Source: Pseudomonas laurylsulfatiphila
GTDB lineage: Bacteria > Pseudomonadota > Gammaproteobacteria > Pseudomonadales > Pseudomonadaceae
DNA length: 64,000 nt
Direction of reading: 5' to 3'
Assembly (NCBI RefSeq): GCF_002934665.1
Contig: NZ_NIRS01000002.1
Coordinates: 186,001 to 250,000 of the forward strand
Made by a program: the position numbers and the translations under genes. The stretch's first letter is position 1; each line of letters starts with the position of its first letter. The notes below the pieces were generated by a model. That model was not told where the DNA came from. It searched no databases and was given only the letters and a program-made list of their open reading frames with translations. Positions 37,082-48,782 of this stretch are shown here, piece by piece.

Positions 37082-38095
37082 ATGATTCCCAAAATCCCTT
37101 CGTTCTTGAAAAAAGCCCTGCTGGCCACCGCGTTGCTGAGCGCTGGCCAGGCCTATGCCGCTGACTCCGTCGGCCTCGTGGTGTACAACGCGCAACATGA
37201 AGGCCTGACCAAGGCCTGGGTCGAGGGTTTTACCCAGGAGACCGGTATCCCTGTCACTTTGCGCAACGGCGATGACACCGAAATGGGCAATCAGATCGTG
37301 CAGGAAGGTTCGTCCTCTCCGGCGGACGTATTCCTGACCGAAAACTCCCCGGCCATGGTGCTGGTCGACAACGCCGGGCTGTTCGCGCCTGTCGATAAAA
37401 CCACGCTGGAGCAGGTTGACCCGGCCTACCGTCCGGCCCACGGCAAATGGGTCGGGATCGCCGCGCGTTCCACGGTGTTTGTCTACAACCCGAGCAAACT
37501 CTCGGAAACCAACCTGCCGAAATCGATCATGGACCTGGCCGACCCAAGCTGGAAAGGTCGCTGGGCCGCGTCGCCAGGCGGTGCTGACTTCCAGGCCATC
37601 GTTGCCGCCATCCTGCAACAAAAGGGCGAAGCCGCCACGCTGGAATGGCTCAAAGCGATGAAAACCAACTACACCAGCTACCGTGGCAATAGCGCGGTGC
37701 TCAAGGCGGTGAATGCCGGGCAGATCGAAAGCGGTGTGATCTACCACTATTACAGCCTGGTGGATCAGTCCAAGACCGGCGAAAACAGCAAGAACACCGC
37801 CCTGCACTATTTCAAGCACAAGGACCCGGGCGCTTTTGTCAGCATCTCCGGCGGTGGCGTCCTGGCTTCCAGCCAACACAAGGAACAAGCCCAGGCGTTC
37901 CTCAAATACATTACCGGCAAGGACGGCCAGGCGGTGCTGAAGAACGGCAAGTCGTTTGAATACGCTGTCGGCAAAGGCGCTGAATCCAACCCTAAACTTG
38001 TGCCTCTGAATCAACTCGATGCGCCGACTGTCGATGCTTCAAAACTCGACAGCAAAAAAGCCGTAGAGCTGATGACACAGGCCGGACTGCTCTAA
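37082..38095 (+). CDS. Ferric iron ABC transporter substrate-binding protein (FbpA-like)
   Basis: Periplasmic iron-binding protein of 337 residues with a signal peptide ending SAGQAYAADS. FbpA/HitA features include VVYNAQHEGLTKAWVEGFTQ at the mature start and a tyrosine cluster (GVIYHYYSLV) matching the paired iron-coordinating tyrosines. Start ATG 37082 has AGGAG upstream. It is first in an fbpABC-type operon and is preceded by a Fur box, so iron limitation should induce it. Confidence 0.92.
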   Translation: MIPKIPSFLKKALLATALLSAGQAYAADSVGLVVYNAQHEGLTKAWVEGFTQETGIPVTLRNGDDTEMGNQIVQEGSSSPADVFLTENSPAMVLVDNAGLFAPVDKTTLEQVDPAYRPAHGKWVGIAARSTVFVYNPSKLSETNLPKSIMDLADPSWKGRWAASPGGADFQAIVAAILQQKGEAATLEWLKAMKTNYTSYRGNSAVLKAVNAGQIESGVIYHYYSLVDQSKTGENSKNTALHYFKHKDPGAFVSISGGGVLASSQHKEQAQAFLKYITGKDGQAVLKNGKSFEYAVGKGAESNPKLVPLNQLDAPTVDASKLDSKKAVELMTQAGLL

Positions 38096-38098
38096 TTG

Positions 38099-39697
38099 AT
38101 GCCTGAAACCCTGCCTGCGGAAGTCGCCGAGGCGACTCCCGCACAATTGCGTCGACGCTCCCGCGGACTATTCGCCGGGCGTGGCGGTGTATGGGTGATC
38201 GGTTTGTCGGTGCTGGTTTCGTTACTGGCACTGCTGCCGATCGCTTACGTTATTGGCGTGTCCCTGCAGACAGGCTGGTCAACCGTCGTGACCCTGGTGT
38301 TCCGCCCTCGGGTCGGTGAACTGCTGGTCAACACCGTGTTGCTGGTGCTGCTGACGATTCCATTGTGCGTGGCACTGGGCGTGACGCTGGCATGGCTGAC
38401 CGAACGCACGAATCTGCCGGGGCGGCGCTGGTGGTCGTTGCTGGCCACCGCACCGCTGGCGGTGCCTGCGTTCGTTCACAGCTACGCCTGGGTCAGCCTG
38501 GTGCCACCGATTCACGGCTTGTTTGCCGGCGTCCTGGTCTCGGTCATCGCCTACTTCCCGTTCCTGTATTTGCCGGTGGCGGCCACGTTGCGCCGGCTCG
38601 ACCCGGCCATCGAAGACGTCGCCGAGTCCATGGGGCTCAAACCCTGGAAAGTGTTTTTCCGTGTGGTGTTGCCGCAATTGCGCCTGGCGATCTGCGGCGG
38701 CGCGTTGCTGGTCGGCCTGCACCTGCTGGCCGAATATGGCCTGTACGCCATGATCCGCTTCGACACCTTTACCACCGCGATCTTCGACCAGTTCAAATCG
38801 ACCTTCAACGGCGCAGCGGCGCACATGCTGGCCAGTGTGCTGGCGCTGTGTTGCCTGGCGATGTTGACGGCCGAATCCGCCGCCCGGGGTTCGGCACGAT
38901 ATGCTCGCGTCGGCTCGGGGAGCGCCCGGGAGCAACGGGTCGTGTGCCTGAAACCGGCATCCACCCTGCTCTCGTTGATGCTGCAAATCGTGACCTGCGC
39001 CCTGGCCCTGGGCGTGCCCTTGATCACCCTGGGCAAATGGCTGATCGCCGGCGGCGTGGAGGTCTGGGACACGAGCGAGTTGTTGCCTGCTTTGGAGCAA
39101 ACCCTGCTGCTCGGCGTCGCCGGTGCAGCGCTGACAACGTTAGCGGCGATCCCGATTGCCTGGCTGTCGATCCGTTACCCCGGCCGAATGCAACGCGTGC
39201 TGGAAAGCTGCAACTACATCACCAGTTCCTTGCCCGGAATTATCGTGGCGTTGGCCCTGGTAACGGTCACGATCCATTTTGCCCGGCCGATTTACCAGAC
39301 CACCTTCACCGTATTGCTGGCGTACCTGCTGATGTTTTTGCCACGCGCCCTGGTCAGCCTGCGCGCCGGCATTGCCCAGGCCCCGGTGGAACTGGAGAAC
39401 ATTGCCCGCAGCCTTGGCCGTTCGCCGGCCCAGGCACTGTGGCTGATCACCTTGCGCCTGGCCGCGCCGGGGGCAGCTGCCGGTGCGGCGCTGGTGTTCC
39501 TGGCGATCACCAACGAATTGACCGCTACCCTGCTGCTGGCCCCGAACGGCACGCGCACCCTGGCGACCGGGTTCTGGGCCATGACCAGCGAAATCGATTA
39601 CGCTGCCGCGGCGCCCTACGCCCTATTGATGGTTGTGCTGTCGCTGCCGCTGACCGGACTTCTTTATCACCAATCGAAAAAAACGGCTGGCCGATGA
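38099..39697 (+). CDS. Ferric iron ABC transporter permease (FbpB-like, double)
   Basis: Inner-membrane permease of 532 residues with two permease domains in one chain, as in FbpB/SfuB. EAA-type loops are visible in both halves: [18 protein letters not shown] near residue 180 and [20 protein letters not shown] near residue 440. ATG 38099 is 3 bp after the fbpA stop. The stop overlaps the ATPase start by 4 bp. Confidence 0.92.
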   Translation: MPETLPAEVAEATPAQLRRRSRGLFAGRGGVWVIGLSVLVSLLALLPIAYVIGVSLQTGWSTVVTLVFRPRVGELLVNTVLLVLLTIPLCVALGVTLAWLTERTNLPGRRWWSLLATAPLAVPAFVHSYAWVSLVPPIHGLFAGVLVSVIAYFPFLYLPVAATLRRLDPAIEDVAESMGLKPWKVFFRVVLPQLRLAICGGALLVGLHLLAEYGLYAMIRFDTFTTAIFDQFKSTFNGAAAHMLASVLALCCLAMLTAESAARGSARYARVGSGSAREQRVVCLKPASTLLSLMLQIVTCALALGVPLITLGKWLIAGGVEVWDTSELLPALEQTLLLGVAGAALTTLAAIPIAWLSIRYPGRMQRVLESCNYITSSLPGIIVALALVTVTIHFARPIYQTTFTVLLAYLLMFLPRALVSLRAGIAQAPVELENIARSLGRSPAQALWLITLRLAAPGAAAGAALVFLAITNELTATLLLAPNGTRTLATGFWAMTSEIDYAAAAPYALLMVVLSLPLTGLLYHQSKKTAGR

Positions 39698-40764
39698 ACA
39701 CTCTTGAACTCAATGCCCTCTACAAATCCTATGGCACCCATTGCGCGCTGGACAATGTCAGCCTGTCGGTGCCAAGCGGCAGCCGCACGGTCATCGTCGG
39801 CCCGTCCGGCTCCGGCAAAACCACTTTGCTGCGAATGATTGCCGGCTTCGAATTCCCCGATTCCGGACGTCTTTCGCTCAATGGCCAGACCCTGGTCGAC
39901 GACACCCACGAAGTGCCGGCCCATCAACGCCTGATCGGCTACGTGCCACAGGACGGCGCCCTGTTTCCGCACATGACCGTGGCGGCGAACATCGGCTTCG
40001 GCTTGTCGACCAAGGGTTCTGAAAAACAACAGCGCGTCGCCGAACTGATGGACAGCGTGGCGCTGGACGCGAAGATGGCCGAGCGCTGGCCTCACGAATT
40101 GTCCGGTGGCCAGCAACAGCGCGTGGCCCTGGCCCGGGCATTGGCACAACAGCCACGGCTGATGCTGCTGGACGAGCCGTTCTCGGCGCTCGATACCGGA
40201 TTGCGCGCCGCGATGCGCAAGATGGTCGCGCGGCTGCTGGAAGACGCGGGCGTCACCACCATTCTGGTCACCCATGACCAGAGTGAGGCACTGTCGTTCG
40301 CAGACCAGTTGGCGGTGATGCGCCAGGGTCGACTGGTACAGTCAGGGCATCCGCTGGACCTTTACCGCTATCCCGAAGACGAACAGACCGCCCTGTTCCT
40401 GGGGGATGCGGTGGTGATGCCGGCACGCATCGAGGCCGGTTGGGCTCATTGCGACCTGGGGCGGATCCCGGTCAACAACCACCGCAACAACAACTCGGCG
40501 CAGATCATGCTGCGCCCCGAACAACTGCAATTGACCAGTATCCTCCCCAGCGACCCGGAAGCCGGTGGTTGCCGGGCCGTGGTCACCGATCGGGATTTCA
40601 GCGGCAACACTTGCACGCTGACGGTCGAGCTCCAGTCATTGACCAGCGGCGAGCAACCGGGCCGCTCACTGCTGGTGCGCAGTTCCGGCATGTATGCACC
40701 ACCCGCCGGCAGCGCGGTTCAGGTCTCGACCATTGGCCACGCCCACGTGTTGAGCGAGCTGTAA
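39694..40764 (+). CDS. Ferric iron ABC transporter ATP-binding protein (FbpC-like)
   Basis: ATPase of 356 residues that completes the FbpABC importer. Motifs are Walker A GPSGSGKT, signature LSGGQQQR, Walker [13 protein letters not shown] and H-loop VTHDQSEA. The C-terminal TOBE-like regulatory domain has [14 protein letters not shown] 39694 overlaps the permease stop. The stop is 4 bp from the convergent recombinase gene. Confidence 0.93.
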   Translation: MNTLELNALYKSYGTHCALDNVSLSVPSGSRTVIVGPSGSGKTTLLRMIAGFEFPDSGRLSLNGQTLVDDTHEVPAHQRLIGYVPQDGALFPHMTVAANIGFGLSTKGSEKQQRVAELMDSVALDAKMAERWPHELSGGQQQRVALARALAQQPRLMLLDEPFSALDTGLRAAMRKMVARLLEDAGVTTILVTHDQSEALSFADQLAVMRQGRLVQSGHPLDLYRYPEDEQTALFLGDAVVMPARIEAGWAHCDLGRIPVNNHRNNNSAQIMLRPEQLQLTSILPSDPEAGGCRAVVTDRDFSGNTCTLTVELQSLTSGEQPGRSLLVRSSGMYAPPAGSAVQVSTIGHAHVLSEL

Positions 40765-40768
40765 TCGT

Positions 40769-41737
40769 TTACAGGTCGAAACGATCCACTGCCCGACGCC
40801 GCTCGTTATCGTCGCGCACATCGTAGTTGGCCGTGGTCTGGATGTTGCTGTGGTGTGCCAGTTTCTGCGCAATCGACAAGTCATGCTCTTCGATCACCCG
40901 GGTAATGAATGAACGCCGGAAGTCGTGGGGCATGATCTTCACCCCGACCTGCGCTCCCCGCTGCCGGGCGATGTAGTAGATCGCATGTTTGGTGATGCGC
41001 TCACGGGTGATGTGGCTGCCACGGCGGATGCGGTTGAACAGAAACGGATCGTCCGACTCGCCTTCCTTGAGCAACGAACGGCGCAGTTCAAGCCAGGCTT
41101 GCAGTTTGGCAAAGGCCCAGGCCGGCGCGTACTTGATCAACTGCTTGTTGCCCTTGGCGGTCACCTGCAGGCTGCGCTGGGTGAAGTCGACCTGATTCAG
41201 CTCCAGGTTCACCGATTCGGACTTGCGCATTCCCGAGCCGTACAAAATCCCGATGATCGCGGCATCCCGCAAGCCTTGTGGCCGCGGATCGGCGGCGCAG
41301 ACGGCCATCAGCTCCTGGATCAGCGTACGCCTGAGGTTGCGCCCCTGGGACAGCCGTGAACCGGCGATGCCCTTCACCGAGCGCATCTTCAACAGGTGCT
41401 CCTGAGAGATCAGGCTCATGCGCCACGCTTCGTTCATTACCCCGCGCACCGCGTTGACATACAGTGAAGAGGTGTTCGGCGCATAGCCGTCTGAACGCAA
41501 TGTGGCCACGAGTGCGATCACGTCTTCGGGCTGCAGGTTGTGCCAGGGTATCTCCTCGATATCGCAGTCTTCGAAGCCCAGGCGGTCGGCGGCGTCCTGC
41601 AGCACATAGCGCATGGTCAGCTGGCTGGAGGGTGCCAGTCGCGCCAGATACAGGGTCAGCGGATTGGTGAGAGATGTGCGTGGATCAGTACCAGGTAAGT
41701 CAATCAAACGAAACGGCCTTGAATGTAAACAGTTCAA
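40769..41737 (-). CDS. Orphan tyrosine recombinase/integrase
   Basis: Site-specific recombinase of about 322 residues. It has an N-terminal SAM-like core-binding domain and a catalytic domain with all expected residues: Arg in YGSGMRKSE, Lys in VTAKGNK, HDFRR, LAHHSN and the tyrosine nucleophile in ANYD. No phage or plasmid genes accompany it. No ATG or GTG fits the N-terminus: TTG 41737 opens the frame and TTG 41707 is an alternative, so the 5' end may be truncated or misread. It is convergent with fbpC and divergent from arnB. Confidence 0.85.
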   Translation of the reverse strand: MNCLHSRPFRLIDLPGTDPRTSLTNPLTLYLARLAPSSQLTMRYVLQDAADRLGFEDCDIEEIPWHNLQPEDVIALVATLRSDGYAPNTSSLYVNAVRGVMNEAWRMSLISQEHLLKMRSVKGIAGSRLSQGRNLRRTLIQELMAVCAADPRPQGLRDAAIIGILYGSGMRKSESVNLELNQVDFTQRSLQVTAKGNKQLIKYAPAWAFAKLQAWLELRRSLLKEGESDDPFLFNRIRRGSHITRERITKHAIYYIARQRGAQVGVKIMPHDFRRSFITRVIEEHDLSIAQKLAHHSNIQTTANYDVRDDNERRRAVDRFDL

Positions 41738-42099
41738 TGAAGCAACTAAGAAGAGAAATAACGATGATCTAAAAGACGCTACAGATGTAGGACTTTTCCT
41801 AACATTCGCGATAAACGGAAGAAGTCTGAACAGCGGCTTAATGGCCTTCAGATAAAATGATTCCCCAACCGTTTTTTCATGTTCCTTTCACAAAATCGGG
41901 CATAACCTCCTATAAAGTCGGCGCAACCCGAATGGACGTCCAACCTGCCGCCCACGGCGAAAAAAGTCAACCGATGCAGTTTTTTACCGCCAACCGGTAA
42001 CTAGTTGATTTGATGCAAATTCTGTTTTAGCGTCTATGCTGATTTTTGGATCCCTTTTAGCCTCAAAGGCTATTTACGTTTTCAGCCCCAGAGGTGCCC
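41738..42099. other. AT-rich intergenic region before the arn operon
   Basis: This 362-bp gap is clearly lower in GC than its surroundings, most so at 41738-41900 next to the recombinase. It holds a TTTTTTCAT element (41865-41880) and probably the arn promoter; a loose TTGATG/TATGCT pair at 42010-42040 has a long 19-bp spacer. No gene is seen. Confidence 0.6.
41865..41880 (+). promoter_or_regulatory. TTTTTTCAT motif before arnB, candidate ColR-type site
   Basis: CCAACCGTTTTTTCAT fits my recollection of the ColR box except at the last base. It shares TTTTTTCA with the element at 33945-33960 before the Ais-like gene. Confidence 0.3.
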
Positions 42100-43248
42100 A
42101 TGAGTCAGGCGTTTCTCCCTTTTTCCCGTCCCAGTATCGGTGACGAAGAAATCGCCGCCGTCGAGCAAGTATTGCGTTCCGGGTGGATCACTACCGGGCC
42201 GAAGAACCAGGCACTGGAAGAACACTTTGCCAACTACGTCGGTTGCCGACACGCCGTGGCACTTTCCTCGGCCACGGGCGGCATGCACATCACCCTGCTG
42301 GCATTGGGCATCGGTCCCGGCGATGAAGTCATAACGCCGTCGCAGACCTGGGTGTCCACCGCCAACATGATCACCCTGCTGGGTGCCACACCGGTGTTCG
42401 TCGACGTCGACCGCGACACGCTCATGACCGACGTGGCCATGATTGAAGCCGCGATCACGCCGCGCACCAAAGCCATCATCCCGGTGCATTACGCCGGTGC
42501 GGCATTCGATCTCGATCCGCTTTACGCCCTGGCCGACAAACACGGCATTGCCGTGATCGAAGACGCCGCCCACGCCGCAGGCACGTTTTACAAAGGTCGT
42601 CACGTCGGCGCCAAAGGCACGGCCATTTTCTCGTTCCACGCGATCAAGAACATGACCTGCGCCGAGGGCGCCATGTTCGTCAGCGACAATGAAGCCCTGG
42701 CGTCCCGGGTGCGCATGCTCAAGTTTCATGGGCTGGGGGTTGATGCCTACGACCGCCTGACCCACGGCCGCAAGCCCCAGGCCCAGGTGGTCGAGCCCGG
42801 CTTCAAATACAACCTGGCCGATATCAACGCGGCCATTGCCCTGGTGCAACTGGAACGCCTGGACGAGATCAACGCCAAGCGCACTCAACTGGCCCAGGCC
42901 TACTTGCAGCGCCTGGAAGGTTTGCCGGTACAACCGTTGGCCGTCCCCGCTTATTCGCAACAACACGCCTGGCACCTGTTCATCCTGCGCATTGATGCCG
43001 AGCAGTGCGGGCTGGATCGCGAAGCGTTCATGAAAGCCCTTCAAGAACAGAATGTCGGCACCGGCATTCACTTCATTGCAACCCACCTGCACACCTACTA
43101 CCGCCAGCGTTACCCCAACCTGTACCTGCCCAACACCGAATGGAATTCGGCTCGGCTGTGTTCGATCCCGTTGTTCCCCGACATGACCACCGATGATGTC
43201 CAGCGCGTCGTCGGCGCCATTGAAAACTGCATGGATAGAAGCCTTTGA
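42100..43248 (+). CDS. arnB: UDP-L-Ara4O C-4 transaminase ArnB
   Basis: PLP-dependent sugar aminotransferase of 382 residues that makes UDP-L-Ara4N from the 4-keto sugar. The DegT/DnrJ fold shows [20 protein letters not shown], the PLP lysine in [11 protein letters not shown] and [17 protein letters not shown]. Start ATG 42100 follows GAGG; a GTG two codons upstream is too close to it. First gene of arnBCADTEF-ugd, in the same order I recall for P. aeruginosa. Confidence 0.96.
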   Translation: MSQAFLPFSRPSIGDEEIAAVEQVLRSGWITTGPKNQALEEHFANYVGCRHAVALSSATGGMHITLLALGIGPGDEVITPSQTWVSTANMITLLGATPVFVDVDRDTLMTDVAMIEAAITPRTKAIIPVHYAGAAFDLDPLYALADKHGIAVIEDAAHAAGTFYKGRHVGAKGTAIFSFHAIKNMTCAEGAMFVSDNEALASRVRMLKFHGLGVDAYDRLTHGRKPQAQVVEPGFKYNLADINAAIALVQLERLDEINAKRTQLAQAYLQRLEGLPVQPLAVPAYSQQHAWHLFILRIDAEQCGLDREAFMKALQEQNVGTGIHFIATHLHTYYRQRYPNLYLPNTEWNSARLCSIPLFPDMTTDDVQRVVGAIENCMDRSL

Positions 43249-44264
43249 GACCTTACCCAATCAACTTCGTGTCGATCGTCATTCCGGTCTACAACGAACA
43301 GGACAGCCTGCCGGAGTTGCTTCGTCGCACCGAAGCAGCCTGCCAGCAGTTGCACCATGCCTACGAAATCGTACTGGTCGACGACGGCAGCCGCGACGAC
43401 TCCGCACAGATCCTGGAAGACGCCGCGTCCCGCGAAGGCAGCCCGGTGGTGGCCGTCATCCTTAACCGCAACTACGGCCAGCACGCGGCGATCATGGCCG
43501 GTTTCGAACAGTGCAAGGGCGATGTCGTCATCACCCTCGATGCCGACCTGCAAAACCCGCCCGAAGAAATTCCGCGGCTGATCGAACAGGCCGAACTGGG
43601 TTATGACGTCGTCGCGACGGTGCGCAACAACCGCCAGGACTCGGCGTTGCGCCGCTGGCCATCGAAGCTGATCAACCTCGCCGTGCAACGCTCCACCGGC
43701 GTGGCCATGAGCGACTACGGCTGCATGCTACGCGCCTACCGACGCACCATCGTCGACGCCATGCTCGCCTGCCGTGAACGCAGCACCTTCATTCCGATCC
43801 TGGCCAACAGTTTTGCCCGCCACACCACGGAAATCCTCGTGACCCACGCCGAGCGTGAACACGGCGATTCCAAGTACAGCCCGATGCGCCTGATCAACCT
43901 GATGTTCGACCTGGTCACCTGCATGACCACCACGCCCCTGCGACTGCTGAGCATCGTCGGCGTCGGCATGGCGGCCCTGGGCATGCTGTTCGCCATCGCC
44001 CTGGTCCTGCTGCGCCTGGTGTTCGGCGCCGGTTGGGCCGGTGGCGGTACCTTCGTCCTGTTCGCCGTGCTGTTCGTCTTCACCGGTGGGCAATTCATCG
44101 GCATGGGCCTGCTGGGTGAATACCTGGGCCGCATGTACAGCGATGTGCGCGCACGCCCGCGCTTCTTCATTGAAAAGGTGCTGCGCAGCCAGCCCGCCTC
44201 CCCCGCTTCCGTTGTCACCGTCGACGGCCTTACTTCCACTTCTTCAGATCAGGTTCCTTCATGA
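43245..44264 (+). CDS. arnC: Undecaprenyl-phosphate Ara4FN transferase ArnC
   Basis: GT2-family inner-membrane enzyme of 339 residues that transfers 4-formamido-arabinose from UDP to undecaprenyl phosphate. The catalytic domain shows [29 protein letters not shown] and [16 protein letters not shown]. Two C-terminal helices lie at about 235-300. The frame starts at TTG 43245, overlapping the arnB stop; the product then begins [10 protein letters not shown], as in other Pseudomonas ArnC. Confidence 0.95.
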   Translation: MRPYPINFVSIVIPVYNEQDSLPELLRRTEAACQQLHHAYEIVLVDDGSRDDSAQILEDAASREGSPVVAVILNRNYGQHAAIMAGFEQCKGDVVITLDADLQNPPEEIPRLIEQAELGYDVVATVRNNRQDSALRRWPSKLINLAVQRSTGVAMSDYGCMLRAYRRTIVDAMLACRERSTFIPILANSFARHTTEILVTHAEREHGDSKYSPMRLINLMFDLVTCMTTTPLRLLSIVGVGMAALGMLFAIALVLLRLVFGAGWAGGGTFVLFAVLFVFTGGQFIGMGLLGEYLGRMYSDVRARPRFFIEKVLRSQPASPASVVTVDGLTSTSSDQVPS

Positions 44265-46252
44265 GTGCAAAAGCTGTTGTCTTCGCCTATCACGATATTG
44301 GCTGTGCCGGCATCGAATCCCTACTCTCCTCCGGTTTCGAGATCGCTGCGGTGTTCACCCACGCCGACGATCCGAAGGAGAACGCCTTCTACGGTTCCGT
44401 CGCGCAACTGTGCGCCCGCCACGGTATTGCCGTGCATGCACCGGAGGACGCCAACCATCCGTTGTGGATCGAACGTATCGCCAAGCTCGATCCCGACTAC
44501 ATTTTCTCCTTCTACTACCGCAACCTGCTGAGCGAGCCGCTGCTGGCCACGGCGCGCAAGGGCGCGTTCAACCTGCACGGTTCGCTGCTGCCGCGCTACC
44601 GTGGTCGCGCACCGGCCAACTGGGTGCTGGTGAACGGCGAAACCGAAACCGGCGTGACCCTGCACCGCATGGTCAAGCGTGCCGATGCCGGCGCTATCGT
44701 TGCCCAGCAAAAAGTCGCGATCGAGCGCAGCGACACAGCGCTGAGCCTGCACGGAAAACTGCGTACGGCGGCCGCTGATCTGCTGCGCGATACCTTGCCG
44801 GCGCTGCTGCAAGGCAAAGTCAGCGAAACACCACAGGACGAATCCAAGGCTACGGTGTTTGGCCGTCGCACGCCGGCTGACGGCAAACTGGTCTGGGCCA
44901 AGCCGGCCGAGGAACTGTTCAACCTGGTCCGCGCCGTGACCCAGCCTTACCCGGGCGCCTTCTGCGCGGTAGGCGAGCACAAGCTGATTGTCTGGAGCGC
45001 CGAAGTCGCCAAGGGCAACGAAGGCCTGACGCCGGGCCGCGTGATCAGCGTCGATCCGCTGCGCATCGCCTGCGGTGAAGACTCGTTGATCATCAACGCC
45101 GGCCAGCGCAACGACAACGGCCTGTACCTGAGCGGTCCGCAACTGGCCAACGAACTGGGCCTGGTGGACGGTTCCGTGCTGCGCGGTGCCGAATCCGGTC
45201 GTGCCCCGCGTCGCACCCGCGTATTGATCCTCGGCGTCAACGGCTTCATCGGCAACCACTTGTCCGAGCGCCTGCTGCGTGACGACCGCTACGAAGTCTA
45301 CGGCCTGGACATCGGTTCGGATGCCATCGAGCGCCTGCGCAGCCACCCGAACTTCCACTTCGTCGAAGGCGACATCAGCATCCACTCCGAGTGGATCGAA
45401 TACCACATCAAGAAGTGCGACGTGGTACTGCCGCTGGTGGCCATCGCCACGCCAATCGAATACACCCGCAACCCGTTGCGCGTATTCGAACTGGACTTCG
45501 AAGAGAACCTGAAACTGGTTCGCTACTGCGTCAAGTACAACAAACGCGTGATCTTCCCGTCGACCTCGGAAGTCTATGGCATGTGCCAGGACCCTAACTT
45601 CGACGAAGACAGCTCCAACCTGGTGGTCGGCCCGATCAACAAGCAGCGCTGGATCTACTCGGTCTCCAAGCAACTGCTGGACCGGGTGATCTGGGCCTAC
45701 GGCCAGAAAGGCCTGAACTTCACCCTGTTCCGTCCGTTCAACTGGATGGGGCCGCGCCTGGACCGTCTGGATTCGGCCCGTATCGGCAGCTCCCGGGCGA
45801 TTACCCAGTTGATCCTGAACCTGGTGGAAGGTACGCCGATTCGCTTGTTTGACGGTGGCGAGCAAAAACGCTGCTTCACCGACATCGCCGACGGCGTTGA
45901 AGCCCTGGCACGGATCATCGACAACGACAACGACGTCTGCAACGGCCAGATCATCAACATCGGCAACCCGGAAAACGAAGCCAGCATCCGTCAGTTGGGC
46001 GAAGAGTTGCTGCGCCAGTTCGAAGCTCATCCGCTGCGCCACAACTTCCCTCCGTTCGCCGGGTTCCGCGATATCGAGAGCAAGGCGTTCTACGGCACCG
46101 GTTACCAGGACGTATCGCACCGCAAGCCAAGCATCGCCAACGCCAAGCGCCTGCTGGACTGGACGCCAACCGTTGAGATGAGCGAAACCATCGGCAACAC
46201 GCTGGACTTCTTCCTGCGTGAGGCCATGCTCGAAATCGCGGACAAGCGCTGA
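44261..46252 (+). CDS. arnA: Bifunctional formyltransferase/UDP-GlcA decarboxylase ArnA
   Basis: Cytoplasmic enzyme of 663 residues. The N-terminal formyltransferase domain (1-300) carries [18 protein letters not shown] and RADAGAIV with the Asn-His-Asp catalytic set. The C-terminal SDR decarboxylase domain (about 316-663) has [15 protein letters not shown] and the [11 protein letters not shown] catalytic Tyr/Lys. It oxidatively decarboxylates UDP-glucuronate and formylates UDP-Ara4N. It overlaps arnC by 4 bp and arnD by 1 bp. Confidence 0.97.
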   Translation: MSAKAVVFAYHDIGCAGIESLLSSGFEIAAVFTHADDPKENAFYGSVAQLCARHGIAVHAPEDANHPLWIERIAKLDPDYIFSFYYRNLLSEPLLATARKGAFNLHGSLLPRYRGRAPANWVLVNGETETGVTLHRMVKRADAGAIVAQQKVAIERSDTALSLHGKLRTAAADLLRDTLPALLQGKVSETPQDESKATVFGRRTPADGKLVWAKPAEELFNLVRAVTQPYPGAFCAVGEHKLIVWSAEVAKGNEGLTPGRVISVDPLRIACGEDSLIINAGQRNDNGLYLSGPQLANELGLVDGSVLRGAESGRAPRRTRVLILGVNGFIGNHLSERLLRDDRYEVYGLDIGSDAIERLRSHPNFHFVEGDISIHSEWIEYHIKKCDVVLPLVAIATPIEYTRNPLRVFELDFEENLKLVRYCVKYNKRVIFPSTSEVYGMCQDPNFDEDSSNLVVGPINKQRWIYSVSKQLLDRVIWAYGQKGLNFTLFRPFNWMGPRLDRLDSARIGSSRAITQLILNLVEGTPIRLFDGGEQKRCFTDIADGVEALARIIDNDNDVCNGQIINIGNPENEASIRQLGEELLRQFEAHPLRHNFPPFAGFRDIESKAFYGTGYQDVSHRKPSIANAKRLLDWTPTVEMSETIGNTLDFFLREAMLEIADKR

Positions 46253-47136
46253 TGCAGGCGGGACTGCGGATCGATGTCGACACCTACCGAGGCACCCGTG
46301 AAGGGGTGCCCCGGTTGCTGGAAATCCTTGATGAAGCCCAGGTCAAGGCGACGTTCTTCTTCAGTGTCGGGCCGGACAACATGGGGCGCCACTTGTGGCG
46401 TCTCATCCGTCCACAGTTTCTCTGGAAAATGCTCCGTTCCAATGCAGCCGGCCTGTATGGCTGGGACATTCTGCTGGCGGGCACCGCATGGCCTGGAAAA
46501 CCGATCGGCCGCGACCTGGGGCACTTGATGCGGCAGGCTCGGGATGCCGGGCATGAAGTCGGCCTGCACGCCTGGGACCACCACGGCTGGCAAGCCAATG
46601 CCGGGCGCTGGAGTGATGCACAACTGGTCGACCAGATACGCCGTGGCGTGGACACCCTCAACGACATTCTCGGGGAAAAGATCACCTGCTCGGCCTCCGC
46701 CGGCTGGCGTGCCGATGAGCGTGTGATCGAGGCCAAGCAAGGGTTCGGCTTTCGCTACAACAGCGATTGCCGTGGCCAGAGCCTGTTCCAGCCGCGACTG
46801 GCCAATGGTTGCCTGGGCGCACCGCAAATTCCGGTGGACCTGCCGACCTTCGACGAGGTGGTCGGACCGAGCGTCGCCGCCAAGGACTTCAACAGGTTCA
46901 TCCTGGACCGGTTCACTCCGGAAAAACTCAACGTCTACACGATCCATGCCGAGGTAGAAGGGATTCTGATGGCCAACGATTTCCGTCAACTGCTGAGCGA
47001 TGCGCGTCAGCGGGACATCCGTTTTCAACCCCTGGGCGACTTGTTGCCCCAGGCCCCTGACAGTCTGCCGGTCGGCCGCGTGGTACGCGGTGCGCTCGAA
47101 GGTCGCGAAGGCTGGCTGGGAGTGCAAGGAGAATGA
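46252..47136 (+). CDS. arnD: Undecaprenyl-P-Ara4FN deformylase ArnD
   Basis: NodB-type metal-dependent deacetylase of 294 residues that removes the formyl group from undecaprenyl-linked Ara4FN. The N-terminal [20 protein letters not shown] has the metal-binding aspartate, and [12 protein letters not shown] has the histidines. The start overlaps the arnA stop and the end overlaps arnT by 4 bp. Confidence 0.95.
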   Translation: MQAGLRIDVDTYRGTREGVPRLLEILDEAQVKATFFFSVGPDNMGRHLWRLIRPQFLWKMLRSNAAGLYGWDILLAGTAWPGKPIGRDLGHLMRQARDAGHEVGLHAWDHHGWQANAGRWSDAQLVDQIRRGVDTLNDILGEKITCSASAGWRADERVIEAKQGFGFRYNSDCRGQSLFQPRLANGCLGAPQIPVDLPTFDEVVGPSVAAKDFNRFILDRFTPEKLNVYTIHAEVEGILMANDFRQLLSDARQRDIRFQPLGDLLPQAPDSLPVGRVVRGALEGREGWLGVQGE

Positions 47137-48782
47137 GCAAACGCTGGGCTTTGCCGTTGTTGCTGGCCATGGTGGCGCTGGCGTACCTGCTGCCACTGGG
47201 CAGTCATGGCTTGTGGATTCCCGACGAAACCCGCTACGCCCAGATCAGCCAGGGCATGCTCCTGAGCGGCAACTGGGTATCGCCGCATTTCATGGACGTA
47301 CGCTATTTCGAAAAACCGGCGGCCGGCTACTGGATGATTGCCATCGGGCAGGCGCTGTTCGGCCAGAACCTTTTCGGGGTGCGCTTCGCCTCGGCCCTGA
47401 GCACCGGCTTGAGCGTGCTGCTGTGCTACCTGATCGCCCGCCGCCTGTGGAACGAACCGCGCAAGAGTTTCGCCTGTGCCTTGCTCTACATGAGCTTTAC
47501 GGTCATCGCCGGGCAGGCCGGGTACGCCAACCTCGATCCGCAATTCACCTTCTGGGTCAACCTCAGCCTGGTCGCCTTGTGGTTTGCGCTGGACAGCGTC
47601 GGCCGCCGTCAACGGCTGGTGGCGTGGGCGGTGCTGGGTCTGGCCTGTGGCATGGGTTTCCTGACCAAGGGCTTCCTGGCCTGGTTGCTGCCCGTGTTGG
47701 TCGCCCTGCCCTGGGTGATCTGGCAAAAGCGCTGGCGTGAACTACTGGTCTACGGCCCGGTGGCGGTCGTGGTCGCCATCGCCGTCAGCCTGCCGTGGGC
47801 GCTCGCCGTGCACGCCCAGGAGCCCGACTACTGGCGGTTTTTCTTCTGGCACGAACACATCCGCCGTTTTGCCGGGGACGACGCCCAGCATAACGCACCC
47901 TGGTGGTACTACCTGCCGTTGCTGGTGGCTTTCAGCATGCCGTGGGTTGCCTTGCTGCCGCCCGCACTCAAGCAAGCCTGGCAAACCCGACGCCAGTCCG
48001 ATATCGGGTTCCTGCTGCTGTGGCTATGGATGCCATTGATCTTCTTCAGCCTGAGCAAAGGCAAACTGCCGGCCTACATCCTGCCGTGCCTGTTACCCCT
48101 GGCCTTGTTGCTCGGCCATGCGCTGGCTGACCGATTGAAGCTCGAACAAGGCCGCCTGCTGGGCATCAACGGCCTGCTGAACCTGGTGGTGGGCGTGGTC
48201 ACCCTGCTGGCCCTGGTTTACGTGCAACTGAAAAAGCCGATCTACGATCATGAACTGCACAACCTGGTGCTGGTGTTCATCGGCTTGATCGGCTGGATCA
48301 TGGCCAACCTGCTGCAAGCCTTCCGCCCATTGCAGTGCTGGGCCGCCCCGGCCTTTGGAAGCCTGCTGTTCGCCGGCCTGTTGCCTGCCGGCCTGCCCAA
48401 TTCCGTAGTCGCCAACAAAACGCCTGACCAGTTCATCCTCGATCACGCCCAGGAACTCGGCCAGAGCGCCAGATTGCTGAGCAACGACCTGGGCGCTGCT
48501 TCGGCCTTGTCCTGGCGAATGAAACGGCCGCACGTGGCTTTTTTCAACACGATAGGCGAATTGAAATATGGCCTTGCCTATCCTGATTCGCTTGAGCAGC
48601 GCGTCGACCCGGACCAGGTGCAACAGTGGATGCACGATGCCCGCCAGCAAGGCTCGGTCGGTGTGGTCATGCGGGTCAAGGGTGAGGAAGAGCTGCATGA
48701 ACTCGAACAGTTGCCCAAAGAGGGCAAGCGCTATGAACAAGGCAACCTGGTGATTTTGATTATCCCGCAGGCGGCACCATGA
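47133..48782 (+). CDS. arnT: Lipid A aminoarabinose transferase ArnT, second copy
   Basis: GT-C glycosyltransferase of 549 residues with about 12 helices in its canonical place between arnD and arnE. The [20 protein letters not shown] catalytic loop and [20 protein letters not shown] are conserved with the first ArnT at 34934-36655. It attaches L-Ara4N to lipid A phosphates at the periplasmic face. Translation is coupled through 4-bp overlaps on both sides. Confidence 0.96.
   Translation: MSKRWALPLLLAMVALAYLLPLGSHGLWIPDETRYAQISQGMLLSGNWVSPHFMDVRYFEKPAAGYWMIAIGQALFGQNLFGVRFASALSTGLSVLLCYLIARRLWNEPRKSFACALLYMSFTVIAGQAGYANLDPQFTFWVNLSLVALWFALDSVGRRQRLVAWAVLGLACGMGFLTKGFLAWLLPVLVALPWVIWQKRWRELLVYGPVAVVVAIAVSLPWALAVHAQEPDYWRFFFWHEHIRRFAGDDAQHNAPWWYYLPLLVAFSMPWVALLPPALKQAWQTRRQSDIGFLLLWLWMPLIFFSLSKGKLPAYILPCLLPLALLLGHALADRLKLEQGRLLGINGLLNLVVGVVTLLALVYVQLKKPIYDHELHNLVLVFIGLIGWIMANLLQAFRPLQCWAAPAFGSLLFAGLLPAGLPNSVVANKTPDQFILDHAQELGQSARLLSNDLGAASALSWRMKRPHVAFFNTIGELKYGLAYPDSLEQRVDPDQVQQWMHDARQQGSVGVVMRVKGEEELHELEQLPKEGKRYEQGNLVILIIPQAAP

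Noticed and set aside
38365..39690. Long plus-strand upstream extension in the frame of the FbpC-like gene
   Set aside because: The extension overlaps fbpB in another frame; the ATG at 39694 with the ATGA overlap and the ABC N-terminus give the true start.
44321..46120. 599-codon minus-strand frame across arnA
   Set aside because: Shadow of arnA; no start signal and low-complexity composition typical of antisense GC-rich frames.
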